Source: Desmodesmus armatus
Lineage: Eukaryota; Chlorophyta; Chlorophyceae; Sphaeropleales; Scenedesmaceae
Reading direction: 5' to 3'
DNA length: 64,000 nt
Assembly: GCA_007449985.2 (NCBI GenBank)
Contig: VIIQ02000179.1
Location: 106,843 to 170,842 of the forward strand
Part shown: one piece after another, positions 51,025 to 64,000 of the stretch
Position numbering within the stretch: the first letter of the stretch is position 1
Layout: each line of letters starts with the position of its first letter
Translations under genes and position numbers: made by a program
The notes under the pieces: model-generated
The model's input: only the letters and a program-made list of their open reading frames with translations
The model's database searches: none
Told to the model about the DNA's origin: nothing

Positions 51025-53576
51025 ATGGTTACAGCTGGAACACTTGGGCTCGAACGGTTGGCATCCATCACTGATGAGCCAGCAGGGCCAGGCAAGAATG
51101 CTGGTGTTGGTTTCAGGCTGTCGCTCCGTACAGAGCACGGCAAGCGTCAGCCTATGAGTGAGGTGAGTGTTGGTACTGACGAGTATGCTTGCTTAGGTGC
51201 CCGGTAGTGCCCGATTGGAGCCAGCCTGTGATCACGGTCGAGGTGATGCAACTTGGCCAATGCTGTGCTGTGGCCCTGCAGGTTTCGGACGACAACGCAT
51301 CGTCGAGTTCGCTGGCAGCTGTTGATCAGCAGTGGCGTACTGCAGGAGGGAGCCCGCAGGCGAAGAAGCTCAAAACGTGAGTCCGAGTTGTCTGCTACAG
51401 CAGCAGCGTGCGGTAACGCTGTCGATCGGTCCATCATTTATATGTAATTGATGAATTTCTTGACGTTCTCACTTCTGTATGTTTCATGTCTGGTCTCACG
51501 TGCAGGTGCCATGTCAGTCATGCAGCAGCTGACAGGGAAACTTGCAGCAGCAGTGGGCACGCCAGGACCCTCGGGCCCCAGCAGGCAGCTGGCTTGGCGC
51601 TGGATCAGCAGCAGACTGCCCCTTTCAGCAGGGTCAGCACGCCCATGGGTCCTCCAGCACCACCTGCATCAGCAGCAGCAGGCCCTGGCATGCCTCGGCT
51701 GGGTTCCCTCCTTGTAGCAGCACAGATGGCGACAGACAGCAGCGTGGGCCAAAGCAGCGGGGTCAGCCCTCTGCTGCCCGCTACCCAGGCTACGCTGCGG
51801 GCCACAACTGCCAGTGTGATTGCTGCCGAGGTGCTTGCCGCTGTCAGTGGGCCAATGGCCGGCACCACCACCAGTCCAGCTGTGTGCTCAGCGCTTGTTG
51901 CCAAACTGCTGGCGGGGCACCGCATGGACAAAGCAGGCAGTCCCTCTGCAGCAGAAGCAGCGTCCATGGACTTGATTGTCCACGCACAGCAGCAGCAGCA
52001 GCAGGAGAGGCAGCAGGGTCCATTGACTGAGTTGCTGGCACCGCGCGCCACAACAGCAGCAGGGAGCCAGGTACAGCACGAGCAGCTGCCGCCTTCACCC
52101 GTGGCTGCAGCTGTTGAAGCAGGTGCAGCAGGATATGAGCCCATGGGGGCATTTGCTGAGGCCGCAGCTGCAGCCGCACCAGCAGCAGCAGTGCAGCAGG
52201 AGGGCGACAACACCACCGCCTTGCCAGCAGCAGCAGCACCAGCTGCACTGCTGGGTGCTGACAATGCTGCTGCTCCATGCAGCAGCCCTGCCAGCACAGC
52301 CGTGCTGCAGGACAAACCGGCTGCAGGACAGGTGGAGCTGCCCAGTTGGCTGAGGGAGCCCAGCGCAGAGCTTCAGGCAGGAATGGCAATCTGTAAGGCC
52401 AGCCTGGCAACTGCCACAGCAGCCCTCACGCGCCTACGCTCCCCCCGCGGCCTCTGCATGCAGGCAGCAGCAGCAGCTGGCGGTGCTGTGGGCCCCAGCA
52501 TGCATGGAGGGATGCTGGGCCTATCGGTCACAGCAGCAGGAGGAGTGGTCATGTCACCAGCACAGCACAGGAGCCCGGCATCCGCTGCTGTGGGCGCGCT
52601 CGGCGCCAGCTGGTCAGCGCAGGGAGCAGCAGCAGCAGCATCGCCTGCTGCGTGTGCGCATGGAGGCAGCAGCCCTGCAGCGATCAGCCCCGTGGGCCCC
52701 TGGCCAGCGCAGGGAGCAGCTGCAGCCTCGCCTGCTGCGCGGGCGCATGGAAGCAGCAGCTCTGCAGCTATCAGCCCTGCAGCTATCAGCCCTGCAGCCT
52801 TGAGCCCCATGGGCCACTGGCCAGCAGCTTGTCTGTCACCTCCACCGCCACCACAGCAGCCAGTGCCCGTGCTGCAGCTGCCGGCAGCAGCGCTGCCAGC
52901 GCAGACAGCAGCAGCAGCAATGACTGTGTTTGGTGTGCCTGCGCGCGAGCGTCCTGCAGACGCAGTGGGGATGGTGTGGGGGCTGCCGTTTGGCCCTGCA
53001 GCGGCAGCCGCTGCTGCTGCCGGCACTGGCGGAATGGACATGCAGTGCAGCCCAAGCGCAGGGCCAGCAGGCGGCAGTCCCGGCGCTGAGCTGTGCATGC
53101 GGCTCGCTGCTGTCAAGACTGTCGTCAGTCTGGATCCAGCAGCTGACTGTGAGATGGGCGATGCTGGCAGCTGCAGCAGCACACCCAAAGCAGCGGCTGC
53201 AGCAGCCGCAGCATGTGCTGGTAATGCTGCTGCAGGCCGCGGCCTGGCAGCGGTGGCTGCCAAACTGGCTGTGTACAAGCAGCCGCAGCAGCTGCTGTGC
53301 AGCCCTTCTGTTGGCGGCGGGTGCAGCAGCGTTGCCTTGACAGCAGATGATGCCAGCTCGCCTCTGCTGACTGTGTCGGATGAAGACGTGTCGTCGGGTT
53401 TGTCTGAGTCAGGGCTTTCTGAGGGTGGCAGTGCGTCTGCTGTGGCTGGTGCCGTGGTGGTGCATGTTGCCATCAAGGGAAGCAGGCTGGGGTCTGCTGG
53501 CACTGCCTCTGCAGCTGCGGGTGTCAAGCCAAAGCAGCAGGAGGAGATGCAGGGAAAGACACTGGTGTCAGGGTAG
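51025..53576 (+). CDS. Ala-rich low-complexity protein (767 aa), function unknown
   Basis: Three exons: 51025-51162, 51282-51376 and 51506-53576, GT-AG and in phase. ATG 51025 is the first in the frame. The N-terminus (ERLASITDEPAGPGKNAGVG, FRLSLRTEHGKRQPMSE, SPQAKKLKT) is of ordinary complexity and ends in a basic KKLK patch that could be a nuclear signal. The long last exon alternates Ala/Gln/Ser-rich blocks with short conserved-looking helices (SVIAAEVLAAVSGPMAG, SWLREPSAELQAGMAICKAS then LATATAALTRLRS). Near 52620-52800 a Ser/Ala/Pro block with AAISP(A/V)-type repeats (ISPVGPWPAQGAAAA, ISPAAISPAALSPMGHWPA) is tandemly repeated. The end is acidic/Ser (SDEDVSSGLSESGLSEGGS). I do not recognise the family. 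It shares a short divergent promoter region with METTL16. Confidence 0.65.
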
Positions 53577-56500
53577 AGGCATGGTGTCTTCAGAATTCAC
53601 AGGTTCGGCCTGTGCTGTGCCACGCTGGCAGTGTTGTCCGCCACTGGGTGCGTCCGCCTGGCTTACGTTGGTTGATGGGGTTGGTGCGGCATCTTGTTGT
53701 GTTCGTGTATGAATCCGTGCGCTTTCAGGATTTGACAGGGGTGTTCAGTGGACTGATACCTGCTGGAGGGCTGGCGAAGTGTGAGACAGCCTTCTGCAGC
53801 CAGCTGCATTTTTTATACGCGTGTGTGTCATTGTCTGCACGCCGGTCAGCTCCCACCTGAATGCTGCGGCGGTTGCATTGTTGGTCAGTGTCACATGCAG
53901 CAGGTTGTTGGTTGGTTGTGTTGCTTGCCTGCCTGCTTTGGGGAGGCGTTGATTGCATTGCTGGATCACGTGCGACAGTGTCTTGGCATGGTCGCTTTAG
54001 GCGCGTCCTCTTGCAGCATGGCGTGGGTTGAGCTTGTGCGCACGCGTACGAGCAGGGTGTGTTTGAGGTGAGATTCGCTGGACGGCAGTTGGCAAAATGA
54101 GCGGCTGTGTTGCATAGTGCGGCGAAGCGATGTTTGCTGCTGCTGGAGGAAGTGCTGGGAGTGTCCAGTGCGTAAGAGCAGTAGTTCGTTGTTGTGTCGA
54201 CTGCTGGTGCCCTGCCCGTGCAGGTTTGACCGTCTGGTGTGTGCGCGTTCGCTTTTGTTTGAGAGCCTTTGGACTGAGAGGCGGGAAGGGTTGCGGTCGT
54301 CGATCGTGTGCACTGTCTTCATGCTGTCGACCTGCGCATCCTGCTAGCCCCTTACCCTTGCTGCCAGCACAGCTGTGCTGTGTTGCTGTCTTGGCAGGGA
54401 GTGTGAAGGGTGGTTGGCGGTGGTGTGCTTGCATTGACGTGGAGTGTGAGATGGCTGGGTATCGTCTTGCGAGCCAGTCAGATCAGGTTCCTGATGTGCC
54501 AGGCTGTCTGGCTGGGTTGATAATGCTTGCAGAGACTGCTGGGCCTGTTGCGGCCTGCACACATGGCATCCAGAGCATTCCTCATGGCTGCTGTCTTGCA
54601 GTACTTGACTGGCCTTGTGAGCGATGTGGGCGATCACACTGCCTGTGGATGTGCTGAAGGGATGCCTTGCATCAGGTGCTGTTGCAATGGCCCTGAGCAT
54701 CAGGAAGTGTGTCTCGTGAGGCGCGTGCTGGCAATTGGCAGCCATGTGTTTGAGAATACGGGCAGCTTGGGTATGGTTGGGCAGTAGGCTGGGTTGCGCG
54801 CGGAGAGTGCGAGGCTGCGCCAGTTGTTTGGCGCTGTGGGCCAGGGCGAGTTGGCATGTGCTGGGTTCACAGTGTTCGTTTGTTCATGGCATGAAACATG
54901 CATCCAGCCTGCACAACAACAGTGTGCACGGCGTGTGGCATGCACGACATGAACACACGCATTCGGCACTGCCATTTGAACAGCAAGAATGGCAGGCAGG
55001 GCATTTGTGCGTGGAAGGCATGGGGGCAAACTTGTGCGGCCCCGTCGATGCCTAGAGTCGTGCCTTGACTTCAGTCCTTCGGTCATTGGCTGGTCCTTTG
55101 ATTAGGGGCAGTGACGGCTGTGCTGCAGTCTAGGGCCAGGCATGAGTGGGAGGGTGACATGGCATTGAGACAGTGGTGAATGGCGCTGTGCCGAATTGAC
55201 CCGGTGGAGTGTTGCATTCATTCAAGGTTGCCATTCCTGCGGGTTTAGGGTTGCATTCATGTGGTTGCCATTCCTGCGGGAAACCCTCTGCTGCATGCTT
55301 TTGTGCATGTCCACATGGCATCCTGCATGGTTGCTTGAGGATCATTGGGGACCATTCCTGCCGTCAATGTGCAATTCCTACGCTTTGCAATGTATGCCCA
55401 CCTGCCAAGAGCGCCTGCTGGGGACTCATGTCTTGTGAGTTGGCATGCAACCATCCTGCGGGACGAGGGTTGTGTTGCGGCAGGCCACAGGCAGAGCACG
55501 CGCGGTGTGATTTTGGGCTGCACGTGCAGGCTCGTAGCTGCATGATGCATGTTTGATTCTGCCTCGCTTGTTTGCTTACTTGCCTGTTGCTTGCTTGCCT
55601 GCCTGCCATTTGAAGGGGCATGCACACTCTTATCCGCTGTGTGCCCAGCACACCCTCTGGGTTGCAGTGCAGCCTTAGCAGTCGGTGTGACAGCGGAGCA
55701 AGGCCTTCAGGGTCTCAGAACTGCACTCCCAATGCATGATGCGGTGCCTCGTGTGTGCCAGTTGGAACAGTGTGGTGCGACTTCATTTGCTCGATGTTCG
55801 GTGATGGGACCAGCCGCAGCTGCAGCTGCACTCTGCAGCATACGCAGACAACTTCGGGGGTGTTGTGGTTGACTGCCAAGGTGCATGCGTTCAAGGTTCC
55901 TTGTGCGAGGGGTGTTTTGGCTCACTGCCGAGTTGCATAGGTTTCATGGTTCCTTGCACAAGGGGCGTTGGTTGTACTGCCAAGGTGCATGCATGCTTGT
56001 TTGAGAAGGGGCATTCCTTCACGGCTGGGGGCCTTCGTGTGGGATGCACTGTGCAAGGTCATGCTGCTTCGATGCACCGCATCGGCAGCGTCCGCCTCCT
56101 TTTGGCAGACGGACACGGGGCTGTGCATCGGCATGCTGCTTGCGCCCGCTGCAGCTGCTTGCGCCTGCCGGCACTGCAGCGTACTCACCTCGAGCTGCAG
56201 GTGTGTGGCGGGTAGAGGCAGGTTTGTTGTCAGCATGCATGCATGTAGCACTGTCCAGGACACCTGCACTTGCTTGCAGGACACCTGCACTTGCTGTCAG
56301 GGCACCTGAACTTGCTGCAGGACAGCTGAACTTGCGGTGTCAAACACAGTGTTGGTCGTGTGTGCTGGCCGTGGCTGGGAGCTGCGCAGTGGATCCCTTG
56401 TGGGTTACTGCAGGACTGCCGTCAAAAAAGAAGGTTCAGTGGGCGCCTGGCGCTGTGGTGTGCGTGGCTTGGTGAGTGCAGGGTCAGCACACCGCCGCCT

Positions 56501-59500
56501 GTCTCCTGCACTCAGGTTGAGGATGATTTACAAGGGGAAGGGAGTTGCATCGAGCGGTTCTTTGGCGCGCGTGGTTTGGTGTGCATGGTCAGCACACGGT
56601 CAGCACAGCATCTGTGCTGCATCGGCTTGTGCTGGGGTTGTGGCCGTTGCTTTATGTTGCAGTTGCTCCATGTCATTACTAATGTGGCTGTGAGGTTCAA
56701 CGAATGGGCTGTGTGGGACCCAGGGGTTGTGGCAAACCAATACTTGATATGCCATCGCTTTGTTGCCGACCCCTTGGCGTGTTTCGGTGGAGAGGCTCGA
56801 GGTTTGAGGCTGCGGCCAACCTTTGCAGCCCTTGAACGAGGTTGTGGTTGTGCTGGCCCTGGGCCGCTCAGCACATCTTGCAGGAGGGCACACGGCTGAT
56901 TTCCAGCCTAGCCGGCCCGCCCGTGCTGCAGGCCTGAATGTGTGTTGTTGCCTTGATGGGTTGTCGGGTGTCAGAAGCTGAAAGCCCTTCAAAATGGCCC
57001 TGGGCACAGCCCATGGAGTGCACCCCTTTTGAATGCATGAGCGGAACCGTTGTAGTTGTATCCCCAGCTGCGCTGCCATAGCCCTTGGTCCTTGTGGACT
57101 AGGGTGCTTCTGCAGCAGCAGCAAACTCCCACCCCTGTGTACAGACTGTGGGATCTGGGCTGGGCAACTCCCAAGCCCAACAGGCCCTGTATAGACTTGA
57201 ATATGGGCTGACACAGCGACTTGTTTGATTGGCTTGGCGTAGCTTGATGTGTTTGATTGGCTTGGCGTGGCTTGAGGTGCAGGGGTCGAGTCCCGGTCCA
57301 GGCCCGGATCGGCAGCTGTCCTGACCCTTTTCCATGCAGTTGCATGTAGTGGTCAGCACATCACATGGTTTGGTGTGGATTGACTGGGTCAACCCCCACA
57401 TCTTTGACATGGGGGTGCACCCATGCTACAGCATGCATGTGTCAGTGTTGGTGCCTGCCAACTTCACATGCTGTTGCATGCATATGGCAGGCGTGGATGA
57501 ACTTACCTGTTTGCACGTTGATTGGTTGCATAGGATGCCTGCTTATGTTGCGTCTGCTTGCCCGTTCTTTGCCCTGCCTCTCCTTGATTTGTGTTGTTGC
57601 TGGTGGCGTACGTTGTTGTGGCTAACGCAGGGTTCCTTGGAAGCCGCGTTGCATGGTACGTGTATGCAGTTAGCATTGTTCCTTTATCACTATGTGCACG
57701 GTTGAAGGCAATGTCTCCAGTCTGGTACACCTGACGGCGCTGTTCCCAGTGTTGGAGGTCACAGGTCGCTGCATTCAGGCCTGGTTTGTATCTGCCGTGC
57801 AGCACCCGTGGGAGTGTTGTTAGCTTGCTTCGACTGTCTGCTTCGGCTCTGCTCCAGCCAATCTGGCGGTGGCTGTTCTGGGTCATGTGTTGCTGCAATG
57901 CAGCAGGTGGTGTGCCTTGTACATAGCCGGCAGACAGACCAGGCTGCCGGCAACAACCCACTTTGTCACGAGTGTTTGCAGGACTTTGTTGCTCGCTTGC
58001 ACTGTTTGCTCCTCAGCTGTCTCGCAAAGGGGTCTGCCTCTGTTGTTGTATCGCGCAAAGGGGTCTGCTGACGGTTTGTGTGGGATGATGATACACAGGC
58101 GCAGTGTGTTGCAGCAAGTATTGCCCATGCTCAAGCGTTGTCAGCCAGCAGGTGCATCGTCATCAGGCCCATCTGCCAGCCAGCGTGCCTTACAGCCACT
58201 GCTTGTGAGGTGTGCTAACAGCCCCGGGGACTGTTACGGCCAGCTGTATTGGCCTTGTGGGTTGTGGTGCTGCCGCCAGAGCACCCTGATGGGGCAAGAA
58301 AAGAGCGTGCCGGGCTTGCCTGCATCAACCCCAGCCTGACAGGCTGTGGCCTTCTTCGTCAGGTGCAATGCTCCCTGGTGGCGATTGTAGGCACGGACGT
58401 TGGGCATCTGCATTTGCAGCTCTTGAGTCCCCCTGTGTGCTGCTTGCGCGGTGGTGGCAGCAGCCCTTTACAAACACTCGTGGGCTGACCTCATAAGCCT
58501 GCTGGCAAAGCTGCTGCCAGCAGCCTGCGCATTAGGCGCACATGACCCCTCTGGGGCCCCCGCTTTTCCTGCGTGTGTTGATTTCAGGTCCTGCGTGTGT
58601 TGATTTCTGGTGCCACACTGTACTGTTAGTGTTGGCTTTGAAGGCCCAGGTTGCTGTCATGGCTTTGGCGACTCTCTCAGCTTTCATCGGCAGCCAGCCA
58701 ACACGCCCCACGCATTTTCAGTGTCTCATCATGGGTGCTTGCATGCAGCATGCATGCATGCATGCAATGGCATCAGCTGCATGCATGCATGCAATGGCAT
58801 CAGCGCGGTAGCGCTGGCTTTTGTGTGCGGGATCATGCCGTCAGCATGCTGACTTGTTGATAAAAGCCCAGCGCCAGCCTACAAGTTCCACCCTGTGCCT
58901 GATTTTCCACGCATACACTGGCCATGCACCTCAGCACATACGGTGGGGGAGCAGGGCAGGTGTTTGTTGGTTGTGCTGGGCGGGGGTGTGGGCGCTGTCC
59001 CTCAGTATCCATGCTCCACCACCCTTCATCTATGGAGGTGTGTGTGTGCTACATGTATAGCCATTCGACATCACCTCCCGGCATGTCATCCTGCATGTGC
59101 GCTGACTTGGTGGGATGGGCACGAGGTGCTGGTGCTTTTGGTTCACCACACTGTCGTTGCTCGTTGCAGTGGCTTGGCATGGTCCCTTGCACATTCAGTG
59201 CGCCTTGCGGTTGTTTTGATCAAAGTTGCACTGGACAGACATGACAGATTGTTTAGCTTGCATGTGCGTTGACTAGCTGTCAGTTTGCTTAGGTGTTGAC
59301 TAGGTCGCAGGTGGTGTGTGGTTACTACCAGCATTGACGTCGGGCGCTTGCATACCCTTTTGGTCATCCTTAGTGGGTGTTTTGTCACGAGGCATACCTG
59401 CCTGCTCGCCCCACTGTGGGTTTCGTGGTCTGTAGATTATCTATAGGTCAGGGTTTTGGGCTGCGTCTGAACCCCACCTTTGAGTGTTCACCATGGGCGT

Positions 59501-60850
59501 GGATGCTGTGTTTAGCTGTTGGTGCCAAGCGCCGCAGCAGTTGGTTAGCTCGTGCCGCACTGGCATTCAGACAACACTTGTCGCGCTCCTTAGGCGCCTC
59601 AGGGCTGTGGTGGGTCCATCAGGGAGTTCCAGGATCTTCCGGGATCCTCCAGGCTAAATATCAGAAATCGGTACACAGACAGCCCGGGGTTTTGAGGGTG
59701 CTCGGGTGCTGCAACACACAGGGGGGGCCTGAACCACAATCAGGTCCGAGTACTGCTGCGCCAAAGAATGGGGGCAGGGCAGGCCTCAAATGGTGCCGAG
59801 CCATCCGAACAGGATGTGACAAATAGTGCACATTGCACATCTTTGGGTGTGGGGTGGTGGCGCTGTTTGCTGTGCATCGCAGCCATTGCGCTGTGGTCGT
59901 CCTGGATGGGGGCTTGCATGCTGTCTTGCCAGGCTGACCCACCTGTGTTGCTTGCCAACACCTCTGGTGCTCAAAGTTGTCTCGGTGTAGGAAGTGGTCT
60001 AGCCAGAAGTCAGGGCAGTTTCAGATCAGTTTCATGGCTTGTGCTCAGGCATCGTCGTTGTTTTTGGGCCAGAGTGCTTGCCAATTGTGCCTTGTTCATG
60101 GGTTTGTTGTTAGTGCAGACACAGTGATGTTCGCTGTTTGTTTTGCCCCCAGTATCAGGGTGACGGGGAGTCGCACTTTCAGCAGTGTGCTGCCTGGTAA
60201 GCTCTTTCACCCTGTGTTAGCTGGCTGGGCTTGGCAGTTACATGGCAATTCTACTTGACATGCAATGAAACACGCGTGCTGTCAGACGGCAGTGCAGTGG
60301 CACGCGGGCGCGGTTTCTTCAGGCATGTGTCAGCACTCAATGCCTGCCAGCAATAATTGCTGGCAGGCGGCCCGCATATCGAAGCAACTTCGCTATCCCT
60401 GGCCCCCTCAGGAATGTGTAGTGTGTCTGTGAGAGCGTCTTGGTAATTGAGTGTTGTGTTCTGAGTTTCGGAAGTGTCGTCAACACACAGCTGGTGCCCA
60501 GTCACCTGGCACTGAGTGCCAGGAAGCAGTAGATGCAGGGGAGCAGCCTCATTGCAGCAAGGCGTCCGTATGTATCCAAATGAAGAGTATTGCTTTCAAA
60601 TGGTACCTGTGTGATGCTGTGAGCCCACTGCGGGTCAGTCAGGAACTCAGGATCAAGTCAATATGTCATCAAGTGCATTAGCTTACAGACACTGAACTAG
60701 CACCAAGGTATTGTGCAGATGGATTCACGGTGCTCTTGAACAGCGTGAGCTGAGGTCAGACCTCTGCCTAATCCACCTGCTCGTCCAAATCCATCCATGG
60801 TGAAGACCTGGTCACCATGATCAAGCGATCGGCATGGATCACACTCCTAG
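53577..60850. other. T/G-rich non-coding region with small tandem repeats
   Basis: Seven kilobases without a supportable exon. The plus strand is enriched in T and G throughout. Tandem repeats include two units of about 38 bp at 55211-55285, units of about 52 bp at 55872-55998 (two and a half copies starting ACTGCC), four 20-bp units at 56256-56335 (GGACACCTGCACTTGCT-type), two 27-bp units at 57222-57275 and two units built on GCATGCATGCATGCAATGGC at 58739-58803. The part next to 53576 presumably includes the 3' UTR of the Ala-rich gene. Confidence 0.45.
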
Positions 60851-60857
60851 ACATAGC

Positions 60858-60866
60858 GATATAAAC
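60858..60866 (+). promoter_or_regulatory. Possible TATA box of the beta-amylase gene
   Basis: GATATAAAC lies 213 bases before the first in-frame ATG of the beta-amylase. It would fit a start site near 60890, but an upstream exon is also possible. Confidence 0.3.
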
Positions 60867-61078
60867 GTGCAAGGTACATACACGGTCATCACGCAGATAC
60901 GCGCCTCCTTGGTCGTGGTGGCCCTCGCAAAGTTGCCACCTGCAGGCTCAGCAGCGGCAATGATCCTGACGTAGTTGCTATGATACCTCTCGAGAAGCAA
61001 GGATGGTTGTGAGGCCTGCTTGACCCCAGGTCACTACGGGCCTCTTGCTCAAACAGTGGGACCACCACTCCTGCAGCA

Positions 61079-64000
<2,922 letters not shown>

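Noticed and set aside
56360..56899. 179-codon plus-strand frame in the T/G-rich region
   Set aside because: Cys/Gly/Trp-rich composition typical of a chance frame in T/G-rich DNA, with no recognised domain.

Overview
The window is nuclear DNA from a eukaryote. Nearly every recognisable protein is split by short GT-AG introns, coding exons are full of in-frame CAG/GCA repeats (poly-Q, poly-A, poly-S), and introns carry CTG, CA and poly-C simple repeats. The gene set (HUP-type hexose/H+ symporter, plastid/cytosol-type beta-amylase, plant-type complex I subunit NDUFB10, METTL16-like methyltransferase) and the intron/repeat style point to a green alga, most likely a chlorophycean. That placement is inference. 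No rRNA, intact tRNA, CRISPR array or bacterial-style operon was seen.

Layout. 1-6.2 kb: no supportable gene; a 1.5 kb element with about 77-bp inverted repeats. 6.5-8.95 kb (-): 5'-truncated, frameshifted LINE reverse transcriptase. 9.3-13.6 kb (+): Ala/Gln-rich protein of 1057 aa with a SUMO-interaction-like motif. 14.3 kb: long (CA)n. 15.95-16.8 kb (-): complex I NDUFB10. 17.9-22.4 kb (+): PP2A B55 regulatory subunit, ten exons, complete. 25.4-31.3 kb (+): low-complexity protein of 1258 aa, unrecognised. 32.7-38.8 kb (+): hexose transporter, 13 exons including a 17-nt microexon. 41.2-42.4 kb (-): small secreted fibronectin-III-like protein. 43.3-50.5 kb (-): METTL16-like RNA m6A methyltransferase with an SPF30-like N-terminal extension. 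51.0-53.6 kb (+): Ala-rich protein of 767 aa, divergent from METTL16. 53.6-60.8 kb: T/G-rich non-coding DNA with small tandem repeats. 61.1-63.8 kb (+): beta-amylase, incomplete at the right edge, with two apparent one-base frameshifts.

Exon coordinates were derived by hand from reading frame, splice consensus and phase. For the PP2A, transporter, NDUFB10, FN3 and METTL16 genes every junction keeps phase and gives a protein of family-like length.

The most unusual theme is that introns next to recognised exons hold decayed extra copies of those same exons. In the hexose transporter, intron 7 holds two copies of exon 6 in head-to-head orientation, forming a 45-bp foldback with a 20-nt stretch perfectly antisense to exon 6, plus a decayed exon 8 copy. 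In METTL16, intron 3 holds four extra copies of the exon coding the SAM-binding motif and two extra copies of exon 3, and intron 4 holds a copy of the exon 4 end. Beta-amylase has one extra exon 4 copy. Several copies carry a neighbouring poly-C tract with them. A second theme is repeat polarity: CAG in the sense strand of exons, CTG in the sense strand of introns, often directly before the 3' splice site.
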